DNA of 64,000 nucleotides from Rhodovulum sp. P5 (GCF_002079305.1 NZ_CP015039.1:2712001-2776000), one strand, 5' to 3'. Positions 15,729 through 24,675 are shown, counted from the stretch's first letter. Program-made: numbers and translations. The notes: a model not told the origin generated them from the letters alone.

Positions 15729-15763
15729 TGACGCCCAAACATAATTTAACCATCAAATATGAC
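15729..15763 (-). promoter_or_regulatory. hipB promoter/operator region
   Basis: This AT-rich stretch ends 4 nt before the hipB start codon and contains ATATTTGA, TAAATTA and CGTCA blocks that recur with the same spacing at 3701-3735 on the other strand. Part of it reads ATTT-N7-AAAT, a possible dyad for a HipB dimer. Confidence 0.45.
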
Positions 15764-16250
15764 TGATAGTGGAATTTTGGCCCCTTGGCAAGATTATTGC
15801 CCGGTGAGCGGCCAGAGGCACTCTTGTCCGAAATCTGTCTACACGCCCCGGACAGACCATGCCGAGTGTTGTGTAAGGTCTGACAAAACTAGAGGTCTGC
15901 TGCTGCCGACGGCGGTGACGCCCCGGAACCAGCGGGGCAAGTGCCAACAATCTAAAGCTGAAATTCATAGTCTTAAGTGCGCGCCAGACGCGGAGATCGC
16001 ATTATGATTCTGCGAAACCACGAATGATACCTTTCCTCCCACTCTGGGTGCCGTTGTTGGAGGTTTCGTATCATCTGAGGAAACAAAGGGGCGTCTCCCT
16101 GCGGGTCGGGCTGTCGGCGAAGCGGAAGCCCCGGCGGGTCTTCCCCCTGACGGGCGTTCATCCCTGACCCGGGGTGTGTAGCGCCGATTTCGATCGACAC
16201 CACCAGGTCCTGCGAAGGGATCAGAGTGAGAGGCCTGCGGCTGTCGCCGT
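15764..16250. other. Non-coding region between hipB and DUF932 gene
   Basis: No convincing gene lies in this stretch of nearly 500 bp. The left part carries upstream sequences of hipB. The right part (from about 16050) is GC-rich with several short inverted repeats and leads into the structured leader of the DUF932 gene. It marks the change from minus-strand cargo to plus-strand backbone, so promoters for both directions should be here. A non-coding RNA in 16080-16240 is possible but not supported by a clear terminator. Confidence 0.4.
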
Positions 16251-16300
16251 GACGGGTTTGGAGGTCGAGAGAGAGGCTCTCGGACCGCCCGTCGTGGAGA
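16251..16300 (+). promoter_or_regulatory. Structured 5' leader, copy A
   Basis: An outer stem GACGGG (16251-16256)/CCCGTC (16288-16293) encloses a second stem GGTCGAGAG/CTCTCG-g-ACC with a 5-nt loop. The ribosome-binding GGAGA follows 2 nt after the outer stem, and the ATG is 7 nt further on. A near-identical element precedes the ParB-like gene (17582). The two copies differ in the inner stem while keeping it paired, which points to a conserved RNA structure. Confidence 0.65.
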
Positions 16301-16306
16301 ATAGCC

Positions 16307-17500
16307 ATGACAGCAATAGAGATCATGAACGGCCGCCCCGAGAGCGGCGGCTACAAGGTGGATATGTCCCGCGGCAGGCATGACGGGCGAGTCTCGTCCG
16401 AATGGTTTTCCCGGCCCGACGACGAGAAGTATCTCTCCCTCTCGGACCTCTACGCTTCGGTCAGACGCCGCACCGAGCGGAGCCGGACGCGCACAGTCGA
16501 TAGCGCTGCGATCCGCGTCGAAGCGCACCGCGACGATCCCGAGAAGCTCGCGCTCGTCCTGCCGGACGCCGACGCACCCGTCGCGCCGACTCATTGGAGC
16601 TTCGGACAACTCGCGAGCCTTGTCGGTGCACCTGCCGCCTATCTGCGCCAGCTCCCGGCGCCACTCGCCGGCATCAACCTGCAATACGGTCTCACCAACC
16701 ACCGCGCCGAGCAGGTGAAGACGATGGAGGTAGCGAACGGGCGAACGGAATTGCGCGCCGTCACCGGCCCGGACTATGGCCGCATCTATGACCACGAACT
16801 CGTCTCCGCCGTGCAGCGCATTGCAGGTGACGGCGTCGGCGACACACGCTGGAAAGTGCCAGGCGTGCTCGACTGGTCGACGGGCATCTACAACCCGATG
16901 GTCGATGTCACCAAAGACACGACCACGCTTTACGCCTCGGACCGCGATGTTTTCCTGTTCCTGGTCGACGACAGGAATCCGATCGAGGCGGGCACGCTGC
17001 CCGACGGCTCGCCCGATCTCTTCTTCCGGGGCTTCTATTGCTGGAACTCCGAGGTCGGCGCAAAAACGCTCGGCATTGCGAGCTTCTATCTACGCGCCGT
17101 CTGCCAGAACCGCAATCTCTGGGGCGTCGAAGACTTCCAGGAGATCACGATCCGGCACTCGAAATACGCGGCCAACCGGTTCGCGCACGAAGCGGCCCCG
17201 GCGCTCGCCAACTTTGCCGACTCCTCGCCGCAGCCCTTCATCCAGGGCATTCGATCCGCACGCGAAAGGATCGTCGCGCGCAGCGATGAGGACCGCACCG
17301 ACTTCCTGCGCAAGCGCGGCTTCTCGAAGGCGGAGACCGGCAAGATCGTCGAGACCGTCCTTGCCGAGGAAGGCCGCCCGCCGGAGAGCGTCTTCGACTT
17401 CGTTCAGGGCATCACCGCCGTCGCGCGAACGAAGCCGCAGCAGGACGCGCGGCTCGCCATGGAAACCCGCGCCAAGAAGCTGCTAGAGGCCGCCGCCTAG
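16307..17500 (+). CDS. DUF932 protein of mobile elements
   Basis: A 397-residue DUF932 family member, found on plasmids, phages and ICEs of proteobacteria. Typical segments are FGQLASLVGAPAAYLRQLP, TGPDYGRIYDHELVSAV, LFLVDDRNPIE and GFYCWNSEVG followed by a fold-conserved tail. There is no catalytic signature that I can name; some relatives resemble phage-encoded DNA-metabolism proteins, but the function is not established. ATG 16307 has GGAG 7 nt upstream, directly after the structured leader. It opens the plus-strand backbone and is co-oriented with the ParB-like gene about 140 bp further on. Confidence 0.85.
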   Translation: MTAIEIMNGRPESGGYKVDMSRGRHDGRVSSEWFSRPDDEKYLSLSDLYASVRRRTERSRTRTVDSAAIRVEAHRDDPEKLALVLPDADAPVAPTHWSFGQLASLVGAPAAYLRQLPAPLAGINLQYGLTNHRAEQVKTMEVANGRTELRAVTGPDYGRIYDHELVSAVQRIAGDGVGDTRWKVPGVLDWSTGIYNPMVDVTKDTTTLYASDRDVFLFLVDDRNPIEAGTLPDGSPDLFFRGFYCWNSEVGAKTLGIASFYLRAVCQNRNLWGVEDFQEITIRHSKYAANRFAHEAAPALANFADSSPQPFIQGIRSARERIVARSDEDRTDFLRKRGFSKAETGKIVETVLAEEGRPPESVFDFVQGITAVARTKPQQDARLAMETRAKKLLEAAA

Positions 17501-17581
17501 GCATGCGGTTCTGCTTAAGCCCCAGCCGTCCATCCACGGTCCATCGCTTCCGGAGAGGAAGAGGTGGGCCGTGGTTTTCGT

Positions 17582-17630
17582 GACGGGTTTGGAGGTCGAG
17601 AGAGTGTCTCTGGATCGCCCGTCGCGGAGA
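17582..17630 (+). promoter_or_regulatory. Structured 5' leader, copy B
   Basis: The same element as before the DUF932 gene: identical TGACGGGTTTGGAGGTCGAG start, outer stem GACGGG (17582-17587)/CCCGTC (17618-17623) and an inner stem AGAGA-GTG-TCTCT. Overall length differs by 1 nt. GGAG follows and the start codon of the ParB-like gene is 7 nt later. Two genes sharing one leader suggests common control at RNA level or by a repressor. Confidence 0.65.
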
Positions 17631-17636
17631 AAACCC

Positions 17637-19685
17637 ATGACGAAGTCCAAGAAAATCACCCTCAGCGCCTCGCGCGACATCCCCTTCAACAAGCTGCTGC
17701 TCAGCCAGTCCAACGTCCGGAAGGTCAAGGCCGGCGTGTCGATCGAGGAGCTCGCCGAGGACATCGCCCGGCGCACGCTCCTGTCGTCGATCACGGTCCG
17801 CCCTGTTCTCGATGATGATGGCGCGGAAACCGGCATGTTCGAGATTCCGGCGGGCGGGCGCCGCTACCGCGCGCTCGAACTGCTCGTGAAGCACCGCCGC
17901 CTCAACAAGACCGCGGCCGTGCCCTGCATCGTGCGCACCGATGGCCTCGCCGAAGAGGACAGTCTGGCCGAGAACATCCAGCGCGCACCGCTCCATCCGC
18001 TCGACCAGTTTCGCGCCTTCCAGGCGATGCGCGAGAAGGGCAAGTCCGAGGAGGAGATCGCCGCGGCCTTCTTCGTCTCCGTGGGCGTCGTCAAGCAGCG
18101 CCTCAAGCTGGCCGCCGTCTCGGCGACACTGCTCGACGCCTATGCCGAAGAGCAGATGACCCTCGATCAGCTCATGGCCTTCACGGTCAATCCCGACCAC
18201 GAGCGCCAGGAACAGGTCTGGGACGCGCTCAAGCAACACTATTCGAAGCAGCCCTATGAGATCCGCCGCATGCTGACCGAAGGGGCCGTGCGCGCCTCCG
18301 ACCGGCGGGCGCAATTCGTCGGGGTCGACAATTACGTCGAAGCGGGTGGCGAGGTGCTGCGCGACCTTTTCCAAACCGACGATGGCGGCTGGCTACAGGA
18401 TGCCGCCCTGCTTGAGACCATGGTCACCGAGAAACTGAACGAAGAAGCCGAATCCATTCGCGCCGAAGGCTGGCACTGGATCGAGGTCGCGACCGATTTT
18501 CCCTACGGCCACACCTACGACCTGCGGCGCATTCGCGGCGAAGCCGAGCGGATGAGCGATGAGGAAGACGCGACCTACGCCGCACTCAAGGCCGAATATG
18601 ACAAACTCGAAGAGGAGTATGCCGAAGCAGACGAGCTTCCCGAAGAGGTCGACGAACGGCTCGGCGAGATCGAGACGGCCATGGAAGCTCTCCAGAATCG
18701 TCCGATCCGGTTCGAGCCGGAGGACTACGCCATCGCGGGCGCCTTCGTCAGTATCGACGGCTCTGGTCGTCTGCGCGTCGAGCGCGGCTATGTCCGGCCC
18801 CAGGACGAACCCGCTATTGAGTGCGATGACGGTTCCGAAGGCGATGAAGTCCATCCGAACACGGATGATGAAGCCGTAGATGGCATTGGCCAGGCCACCG
18901 ATCTGGATGAGGAAGAGGACGATGACGGCACCAAGCCGCTGTCGGATCGTCTTGTCTGCGATCTGACCGTCCACCGCACGATGGCGCTGCGCAACGCGTT
19001 GGCCAATGATCCGCAACTGGCGATGCTCGCCTGCCTGCACGCGATGGTGCTGCAACTCTTCTACCATTACGGTCAAGACAGCTGCATCGAGATCAGCCCG
19101 CGCTCCACCCAATTCGGATCGCAGGCGCCGAACCTCGGCGACGCCCGCTATGTCCAGTCGATCGATCTCGGCATCGAGACCTGGGCAGGCAACCTGCCGA
19201 AACAGCCGGAAAAGCTGTGGGACGCGCTGACCGAATGGGACAGCGACAGCCACGACGCGCTCTTCGCCCATTGCGTGGCGATGACCGTCAACGCGGTGCA
19301 GGAACCGCATCATCGCAAGCCGCGCCAGATCGCGCATGCAGATATCCTCGCATCGACGCTGGGCCTGGACATGGTGAAGGCGGGCTGGACGCCGACGGCG
19401 GACAGCTATCTCGGCCGCGTGACCAAGGCGCAGATCCTCGCCGCGGTGCGCGAGGCGAAGGGCGACAAGGACGCCGACCGCATCGCCGGGTTCAAGAAGC
19501 CCGACATGGTCGAAGCCGCGGAGGAACTGCTGGCGGGCACGGGCTGGCTCCCGCAACCGCTGCGCACGGCCCCGCTCGCGGAAGAGCCCGACGAGCCGGA
19601 GTTCGAGATCGTCGATGACGGCGATGTCGCACCCGACGAAGCGGCGGTCGAGGACGACGAGGCTGCGCTTCAGGCCGCGGAATAA
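17637..19685 (+). CDS. ParB/RepB/Spo0J-type DNA-binding protein, long form
   Basis: A 682-residue protein. Residues 1-120 are the ParB N-terminal domain with GGRRYRALELL and AENIQRAPLHPLDQFRAFQ, and the KorB/ParB helix-turn-helix follows (EEIAAAFFVSVGVVKQRLKL). The remaining 450 residues include an acidic, Glu/Asp-rich middle and a C-terminal region found only in element-borne relatives. The known family binds parS-like sites and hydrolyses CTP. No ParA is encoded nearby, so it may serve transcription or maintenance rather than classical partition. ATG 17637 is chosen over 17571 because GGAG lies 7 nt upstream. A strong terminator follows. Confidence 0.88.
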   Translation: MTKSKKITLSASRDIPFNKLLLSQSNVRKVKAGVSIEELAEDIARRTLLSSITVRPVLDDDGAETGMFEIPAGGRRYRALELLVKHRRLNKTAAVPCIVRTDGLAEEDSLAENIQRAPLHPLDQFRAFQAMREKGKSEEEIAAAFFVSVGVVKQRLKLAAVSATLLDAYAEEQMTLDQLMAFTVNPDHERQEQVWDALKQHYSKQPYEIRRMLTEGAVRASDRRAQFVGVDNYVEAGGEVLRDLFQTDDGGWLQDAALLETMVTEKLNEEAESIRAEGWHWIEVATDFPYGHTYDLRRIRGEAERMSDEEDATYAALKAEYDKLEEEYAEADELPEEVDERLGEIETAMEALQNRPIRFEPEDYAIAGAFVSIDGSGRLRVERGYVRPQDEPAIECDDGSEGDEVHPNTDDEAVDGIGQATDLDEEEDDDGTKPLSDRLVCDLTVHRTMALRNALANDPQLAMLACLHAMVLQLFYHYGQDSCIEISPRSTQFGSQAPNLGDARYVQSIDLGIETWAGNLPKQPEKLWDALTEWDSDSHDALFAHCVAMTVNAVQEPHHRKPRQIAHADILASTLGLDMVKAGWTPTADSYLGRVTKAQILAAVREAKGDKDADRIAGFKKPDMVEAAEELLAGTGWLPQPLRTAPLAEEPDEPEFEIVDDGDVAPDEAAVEDDEAALQAAE

Positions 19686-19711
19686 GTCCGCAAACCCATC
19701 AAACCCCCTCA

Positions 19712-19740
19712 AAGGCCCGGCCCTCGCGCCGGGCCTTCTT
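19712..19740 (+). terminator. Terminator after the ParB-like gene
   Basis: AAGGCCCGG pairs with CCGGGCCTT around an 8-nt loop, followed by CTTCTT. It lies 27 bp after the stop codon and 20 bp before the next start, so it probably reduces rather than ends downstream transcription. Confidence 0.75.
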
Positions 19741-19759
19741 CGTTTCAAGGAGATGTCCG

Positions 19760-20251
19760 ATGACAGATACAACCGAACAGACGGCACCTGCCGCACCCAC
19801 CCCGACTTTCGACTTCGCCAAATGGGAGGCGGAGCAGCGCGCGCGCAACGCATTGCTCGAAATCATCCGCCCCAAGAACAAGGCGGCGATCTTCGCGCTT
19901 CTCGCAGAGGCCAGCATCGCCAATGTGACCGTCGAGTTCGACGGCTATGGCGACAGCGGCAGCATCGAAAGCGTCCATGCCGAAGCCGATGGCAGTGAGA
20001 TCGCGCTTCCCGACGGCTCAGTCGCGCTGCTCACGCTCGGCTGGCGCGAGACCGAACCGACCGAGAAGACCATGCCCCTTGGCGAAGCCATAGAGCACAT
20101 GGTCTACGAGCTGCTCGGGCAGACCCATGGCGGCTGGGAGAACAATGCCGGGGCCTATGGCGAGTTCGTCTTCAACGTCGCCGCCGCGACCATCACCCTC
20201 GAATTCAACATGCGCTTCGAAGACACCGAATTCTTCGAGCACACATTCTGA
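19760..20251 (+). CDS. DUF6878 family protein
   Basis: A 163-residue acidic protein of unknown function, recognised as DUF6878-like from FDFAKWEAEQRARNALLE, NVTVEFDGYGDSGSIESV and HMVYELLGQTHGGWENNAGA. Relatives occur beside DUF932, ParB-like and DUF736 genes in alphaproteobacterial ICEs. No membrane segment or catalytic motif is seen. It starts 75 bp after the ParB-like gene, behind the terminator, and has an AAGGAG ribosome-binding site. The downstream DUF6915 gene follows after 11 bp, so they form one unit. Confidence 0.8.
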   Translation: MTDTTEQTAPAAPTPTFDFAKWEAEQRARNALLEIIRPKNKAAIFALLAEASIANVTVEFDGYGDSGSIESVHAEADGSEIALPDGSVALLTLGWRETEPTEKTMPLGEAIEHMVYELLGQTHGGWENNAGAYGEFVFNVAAATITLEFNMRFEDTEFFEHTF

Positions 20252-20262
20252 GGGAGGCGGAG

Positions 20263-20667
20263 ATGGGACATTGCTATCACCACGCGCTTTCCTCAGCGCG
20301 CAAGTTCGGCGGCACGGCAGAGGATTACATCGCCCTGCATAACTGGTTCGACGAGTCCAAGTGCATCACTGCCGATTTTCGGCACCGGGCGCTGCGGCAC
20401 CACGCCGAGGGCATCTTCATGCTCGAACGCATCTTCGGAACCGTCATCACAGTCTCGACCGGCCGCGAGGTGCCCGTCCGGCAGATCGGCGAGCAGCACG
20501 TGATCGAGGACCTCGGCTTCATCCCGAGCTTCGCCGACTGGGTGCGCTGCATCCGGCCCGAACCGTGGATGCAGCGCGCGCAGCCCATCCACAAGATCGT
20601 CGATCCGTTCGCGGCTGAGGCCGAACCTCGCACGGGCGTAGTGCAAAGGCAGGCTCGCGGCGGCTGA
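20263..20667 (+). CDS. DUF6915 family protein
   Basis: A 134-residue protein of unknown function, similar to DUF6915 members in element backbones: MGHCYHHALSSARKFGG, ALHNWFDESK, RHRALRHHAEGIFMLERIFG and EQHVIEDLGFIPSFADW. The many His residues could bind metal, but this is speculation. It follows DUF6878 by 11 bp with a GGAGG-like site before the ATG. The last 20 residues differ from the rest in composition and may have been added recently. Confidence 0.75.
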   Translation: MGHCYHHALSSARKFGGTAEDYIALHNWFDESKCITADFRHRALRHHAEGIFMLERIFGTVITVSTGREVPVRQIGEQHVIEDLGFIPSFADWVRCIRPEPWMQRAQPIHKIVDPFAAEAEPRTGVVQRQARGG

Positions 20668-20788
20668 CGGTCCATCGCCCAACATCGCCTCATCGGCGAA
20701 GATGGGTCTGTCGCCGCCGCCTTCGCCCACATTCGAGCAGTTGGCGACCACCAACCGAGGGAGACGTTCCCCCAACTCCCTCACGCTG

Positions 20789-20818
20789 GGGCCTGTCGGA
20801 CGCGGCAGGCCCTTTTTT
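20789..20818 (+). terminator. Terminator before the Toprim gene
   Basis: GGGCCTG pairs with CAGGCCC around a 10-nt loop, followed directly by TTTTTT. This is a textbook intrinsic terminator, 120 bp after the DUF6915 stop and 25 bp before the Toprim start. It may also act as an attenuator for the downstream gene. Confidence 0.8.
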
Positions 20819-20842
20819 CTGCGCATTTTTCAGGAGACCGAC

Positions 20843-21889
20843 ATGGACAGCCCCGCCGCAAACCTATCCCAGAAGCTCAGTCGCGAGACCGAGGCCGTGT
20901 GCCGCCAGTACCTCTCCAATGGACGAAAGCACGGACATTACTGGGTCGTCGGCGATGTCGACAACACTCCCGGCCGCAGCCTCTATGTCCGACTCACCGG
21001 GCCGACCCGCGGCAAGGGTGCGGCGGGCAAATGGACCGACGCCGCCACGGGCGAGCATGGCGATCTGCTCGACCTCATCGCGGCCAATCTCAATCTCTCG
21101 ACGCTGCGTGACACGCTCGACGAGGCGCGTCGCTTTCTCAGCCTGCCACGTCCCGAACCGCCCGCAAGACAGCTGCAGACGCCGGTAGCGCGTGGATCAC
21201 CTAAGGCGGCACGACGCCTTTGGGCCATGGGCCAACCTATCGCGGGGACGTTGGCGGAGCGCTATCTCTGTTCACGCGATCTGAAAGACCTTCAAAGCGT
21301 GAGCGCCCTTCGGTTCCATCCGAACTGCTACTATTGGCGAGAAGACGCAGACGCCGACGACCCACCCGAAGCCTGGCCGGCATTGCTGGCAAAGGTAACC
21401 GACATTGCCGGAACACTGACTGGCGTGCATCGGACCTGGCTCGATCCACAGACGGCGGACAAGGCTACGCTCAATCCCAACCGCAAGGCGATGGGCAATC
21501 TGCTTGGCCATGCTGTCAGCGTCGGATCACCGACCGACATTCTCGCTGTTGGTGAAGGCTTGGAAACGATGCTCTCGCTGAGGCTTGCACTTGCCGGTCT
21601 GCCGATTGCTGCGGCGCTGTCTGGCAACCATCTTGCGGCGTTCGATCCGCCCGCAGATCTCCGTCGGCTCTATGTCGCCATCGACAGTGACGAGGCTGGC
21701 CAAGCGGCCTTTGACGCATTGACTGATCGCTTCACGGACCGGGAACTTCACCTTCTGCCGTTGCGGGCGATGCTGGACGACTTCAACGGCGATCTCCGGA
21801 ACTGCGGCATCGACGAGATGCGCAACCAATTGCGTCCCCAGCTCTTGCCGGTCGATGTTCCGACCTTGCTCGCGGTCGAGGCCGGCTGA
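20843..21889 (+). CDS. Toprim-domain primase-like protein
   Basis: A 348-residue protein. The N-terminal part (GRSLYVRLTGPTRG...KWTDAATGEHGDLLDLI) resembles the CHC2/DUF7146 portion of plasmid primases, though no zinc-binding cysteine set is evident. The C-terminal part is a Toprim fold with the Glu in ILAVGEGLETMLSL and DxD in LYVAIDSDEAGQAA. Such proteins are thought to make or handle primers during conjugative DNA replication; the exact activity is unknown. ATG 20843 has AGGAG 7 nt upstream, so the longer frame from 20702, which crosses the terminator, is rejected. Confidence 0.85.
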   Translation: MDSPAANLSQKLSRETEAVCRQYLSNGRKHGHYWVVGDVDNTPGRSLYVRLTGPTRGKGAAGKWTDAATGEHGDLLDLIAANLNLSTLRDTLDEARRFLSLPRPEPPARQLQTPVARGSPKAARRLWAMGQPIAGTLAERYLCSRDLKDLQSVSALRFHPNCYYWREDADADDPPEAWPALLAKVTDIAGTLTGVHRTWLDPQTADKATLNPNRKAMGNLLGHAVSVGSPTDILAVGEGLETMLSLRLALAGLPIAAALSGNHLAAFDPPADLRRLYVAIDSDEAGQAAFDALTDRFTDRELHLLPLRAMLDDFNGDLRNCGIDEMRNQLRPQLLPVDVPTLLAVEAG

Positions 21890-22236
21890 AGCAGAGAACC
21901 GGTCTCGTCAGCTGGACAGGTGAAATGAACCTCACGCCGTAGAGCCGCGCCCGACGGCCTTCCCGAGAGGGGCGAGCCGGAGCGGAACGCGCCCGGTCCG
22001 GCAATGGCTGCGGCGACACCGTTTTCCGCCGCCGGGCAAGCCCGGCTTTGCATCGCGATCCAAAACGGCATCGCCTCCGCCATCCTCCGCTGACGCTCCG
22101 GCCGACGCAGCTACGGGGTCCCCGCGAAGTACCACTTCGTGTGGAATTGCGTCGGTGCAGGCCCGGTCGCGTGCCGCTTTCCGTCGCCCATGAAGGCCGC
22201 GCGAGGCGCGATCAGCGACAAGGAGACACAACGCCC
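21890..22236 (+). other. Non-coding region before the SLOG gene
   Basis: No supported gene. It is GC-rich, with short inverted repeats (for example GCCGGGC/GCCCGGC around 22030). The open frame that continues upstream from the SLOG gene into this stretch is Arg-rich and lacks a ribosome-binding site, so I read it as untranslated leader. A structured RNA is possible. Confidence 0.4.
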
Positions 22237-23163
22237 ATGACCCAGCACGAACCCGACACGCTATCCGCCACAGCGCTCGTCCTCGACGAATTGCAGCTCT
22301 TCGGACATCGACCCTTCGCCGACGAGCCCGATCCACGGGCACTGCCAGACGCCAGCACCGTCGAAGGCGCGATCGCGGACATCTTCGACGCCTTGGTCGT
22401 CGCCCTCGGCGACACGCGGCTCGAACCCGACCTCGAAGACCTGCTCTGGTCGACCACCAATGTCTTTCACCGCATGGCGACCCGCATCGACCGCAAGCTC
22501 GACGACAACGAACAGGCGCAGCGGCGCGCGCAGCGCAGCCAGGACGGGTCAGAAGTCCGCTCGGTCGAACTGGAACGCCTGATCGCCGAAGGGCTGACGC
22601 TCACCGAACAGCGCAACGCCTATGAAAGCATGCGCGATCTCGCCGCCGAGCATTTCGAAGCGCATCTCGGCCAGACCTGGCATCCTCGTTCCGGCAGCCA
22701 CGTCAACCGCAGGCACATGACCGCCGCGATGATCGACAGTCGTGACTATCTCGATGCGAAGCGCAAGACCGAACTCGAACCACTCATCCCAACCGGCACC
22801 AAGATCGCCTTCACCGGCGGACAGGATGTTAATGACACCGGAGCCATCTGGGCCGCCCTCGACAAGGTTCGCGCCAAGCATGACGACATGGTGCTCCTGC
22901 ATGGCGGGTCGCCCAAGGGTGCAGAACGCATCGCGGCCTGCTGGGCCGACAATCGCAAATGCCAACAGATCGTCTTCAAGCCCGACTGGACGCGCCACGG
23001 CAAGGCCGCGCCGTTCAAGCGCAACGATCTACTCCTGGAGACGCTGCCGATCGGGCTGCTCGTCTTTCCGGGCTCCGGCATCACCGACAATCTCGCCGAC
23101 AAGGCCAAGGTGCTCGGCATCCCGCTCTACGATTTCCGCATCTCGAAAGGCGAGTCGTCATGA
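22237..23163 (+). CDS. DUF2493/SLOG-domain protein
   Basis: A 308-residue protein with a helical N-terminal half and a C-terminal SLOG fold of the YspA/DUF2493 type: TKIAFTGGQDVNDTGAIWAA, VLLHGGSPKGAERIAACWA and LVFPGSGITDNLADKAK. SLOG proteins bind nucleotides or nucleotide-derived ligands, and several act in conflict systems; here it is part of the ICE backbone and is common in this element type. The start is ATG 22237 with AAGGAGA 10 nt upstream. The next gene, a membrane protein, follows after 124 bp. Confidence 0.85.
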   Translation: MTQHEPDTLSATALVLDELQLFGHRPFADEPDPRALPDASTVEGAIADIFDALVVALGDTRLEPDLEDLLWSTTNVFHRMATRIDRKLDDNEQAQRRAQRSQDGSEVRSVELERLIAEGLTLTEQRNAYESMRDLAAEHFEAHLGQTWHPRSGSHVNRRHMTAAMIDSRDYLDAKRKTELEPLIPTGTKIAFTGGQDVNDTGAIWAALDKVRAKHDDMVLLHGGSPKGAERIAACWADNRKCQQIVFKPDWTRHGKAAPFKRNDLLLETLPIGLLVFPGSGITDNLADKAKVLGIPLYDFRISKGESS

Positions 23164-23287
23164 CCCGTGATGCGCCTATCGCATCGCGATGTGCTGCACG
23201 GGTATATTCCGTGAACATCGCCGATATGCTATACTTGGCCAGCGCCGTGGCGGTGGTGGAGGCGCAGCCCTTGAGAGGAGACCGCCC

Positions 23288-23758
23288 ATGTTCGTATCAG
23301 CCTTCCTGAGTGTCATCGGCCTCGGCTTCCTCGTCTGGGTCCTGTTCGCATTGGCCGTCTACGCGCTACCCGCATTCGTCGGGGTGAGCGTCGGCATGTA
23401 TGTCTACGACACCGAAGCGGGCGTGATCGCAGCATTGGTCGCCGGCATGTTCGCCGCCGTCTTCACCTATCTCATCGGTCAGATCGTTTTCGCCAAGGTC
23501 CAGTCCGTCCCGATCCGCCTCGCCATCGGCGCGCTCTTCGCTACCCCAGCGGGCGTCGCCGGTTTCTCCGCGATCAAAGGCTTGTCGCAGATCGGTGACG
23601 CTTCCGAAGGCTGGACACTGGCCTTCGCGATTATCGGCGGGATCGTCACCGCAGGCACCGCCTGGGTGCGGATCGCAAGCCTCGCCGCTCCCATCGGCGA
23701 GGATGATGGGCAGCACACAGACGCCATGCAGGCGAGTTCGTTCGCGAACGATCGCTGA
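23288..23758 (+). CDS. Small multi-pass membrane protein
   Basis: A 156-residue hydrophobic protein with about four to five transmembrane helices (FLSVIGLGFLVWVLFALAVY; AALVAGMFAAVFTYLIG; LAIGALFATPAGVAGFSA; LAFAIIGGIVTAGTAW). The function is unknown. Similar proteins occur next to DUF2493 genes in related elements. ATG 23288 has GAGAGGAG upstream, so the longer frame from 23189 is not used. It lacks known transporter motifs. Confidence 0.75.
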   Translation: MFVSAFLSVIGLGFLVWVLFALAVYALPAFVGVSVGMYVYDTEAGVIAALVAGMFAAVFTYLIGQIVFAKVQSVPIRLAIGALFATPAGVAGFSAIKGLSQIGDASEGWTLAFAIIGGIVTAGTAWVRIASLAAPIGEDDGQHTDAMQASSFANDR

Positions 23759-24325
23759 AAGCACGCCGCCGAAGACCACGCAGCATCACGGTATAGAGCG
23801 AGGCACGTTGAAGCTCGGATATGGGTGTTCGGCTGAGCGCGTCTGATCTCGTTCGAGCGGCCCGACCGAGCACAGCGCATATCGAGCACCGCCAAGCCTC
23901 AGTGGGAGGGAACATTCTCGCATCGCCGGGAGAGCTTGGCGATGAACATGCTCTGCGCCGTTCTGCACGCCAGAGCCTGTCTTTCTCCGATCGACATTGC
24001 CGATGGATTGCCCGGTCCGAGGGTGGCGGTCATTTCTCGTTCCATGCCCTCGTCACCCGCGTCCGTCACGGCCTCTCATTGGGCTGACCTGACCGGGATC
24101 GGCTGACGCCTCGACCGCCTCAGCCGCAACGCCGGGTTCGGACTTTCTTCCCCTGGGCTTTGCCCATTCCTCGCGGGACGACCCTTGACGGGTCCAAGAA
24201 AGACCGCCCCCGGCGTCTTACGCTGGCGCTGCGGGCCAAGGGCTGCGTCGGCGGATCGTCCCGGTCCTGACGATCGCCATCGAGACCGCGACGGGCGCGG
24301 GATCGAAAGCCAAAGGAGAAATGAC
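23759..24325 (+). other. Non-coding region before DUF736
   Basis: A stretch of 567 bp without a supported gene. The 88-codon frame at 23821-24087 has no ribosome-binding site and unconvincing composition. The last 180 bp before DUF736 contain several GC-rich inverted repeats (such as CCCTGGGCTTTGCCC) and probably form the long leader of that gene. Confidence 0.4.
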
Positions 24326-24661
24326 ATGGCCACCATCGGAACCTTCAATAAGACCGGCAACGAATACGTCGGAGAAATCGTCACCCTCAACGTGCAGGCG
24401 CAGAACGTCCGCATCGTGCCCGAGGACAGCACCTCCGGCGAGAACGCCCCCTCCCACCGGGTCTTCGTCGGTCGGGCCGAAATCGGCGCCGCCTGGTCCA
24501 AGACCTCCAACGAGCAGCGCGACTATCTGAGCCTCAAGCTGGACGATCCGAGCTTCACCCAGCCGATCTACGCCAACCTCTTCGATGACACCGTCGTCGA
24601 AGGCGGCGAAGAGACCTTCAGCCTCATCTGGTCCCGGGCACGTCGCAAGAACGGCGACTGA
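24326..24661 (+). CDS. DUF736 family protein
   Basis: A 111-residue protein with the DUF736 pattern MATIGTFNKTGNEYVGEI, ...SHRVFVGRAEIGAAW, YLSLKLDDPSFTQPIYANLF and SLIWSRARR. It is a marker of alphaproteobacterial plasmids and ICEs; the function is unknown, and the beta-rich fold suggests a small binding protein. ATG 24326 has GGAG 7 nt upstream. The second ATG 5 nt earlier is in another frame. A strong terminator follows, which closes the first backbone block. Confidence 0.9.
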   Translation: MATIGTFNKTGNEYVGEIVTLNVQAQNVRIVPEDSTSGENAPSHRVFVGRAEIGAAWSKTSNEQRDYLSLKLDDPSFTQPIYANLFDDTVVEGGEETFSLIWSRARRKNGD

Positions 24662-24675
24662 GCACCGCGATCGCA

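Noticed and set aside
20702..20842. Upstream extension of the Toprim protein
   Set aside because: It would cross a strong intrinsic terminator, and ATG 20843 has a good ribosome-binding site.
22048..22236. Upstream extension of the SLOG protein
   Set aside because: Arg/Pro-rich sequence without a ribosome-binding site; ATG 22237 is preceded by AAGGAGA.
23821..24087. 88-codon frame in the spacer before DUF736
   Set aside because: No ribosome-binding site, no domain, unconvincing amino-acid composition.
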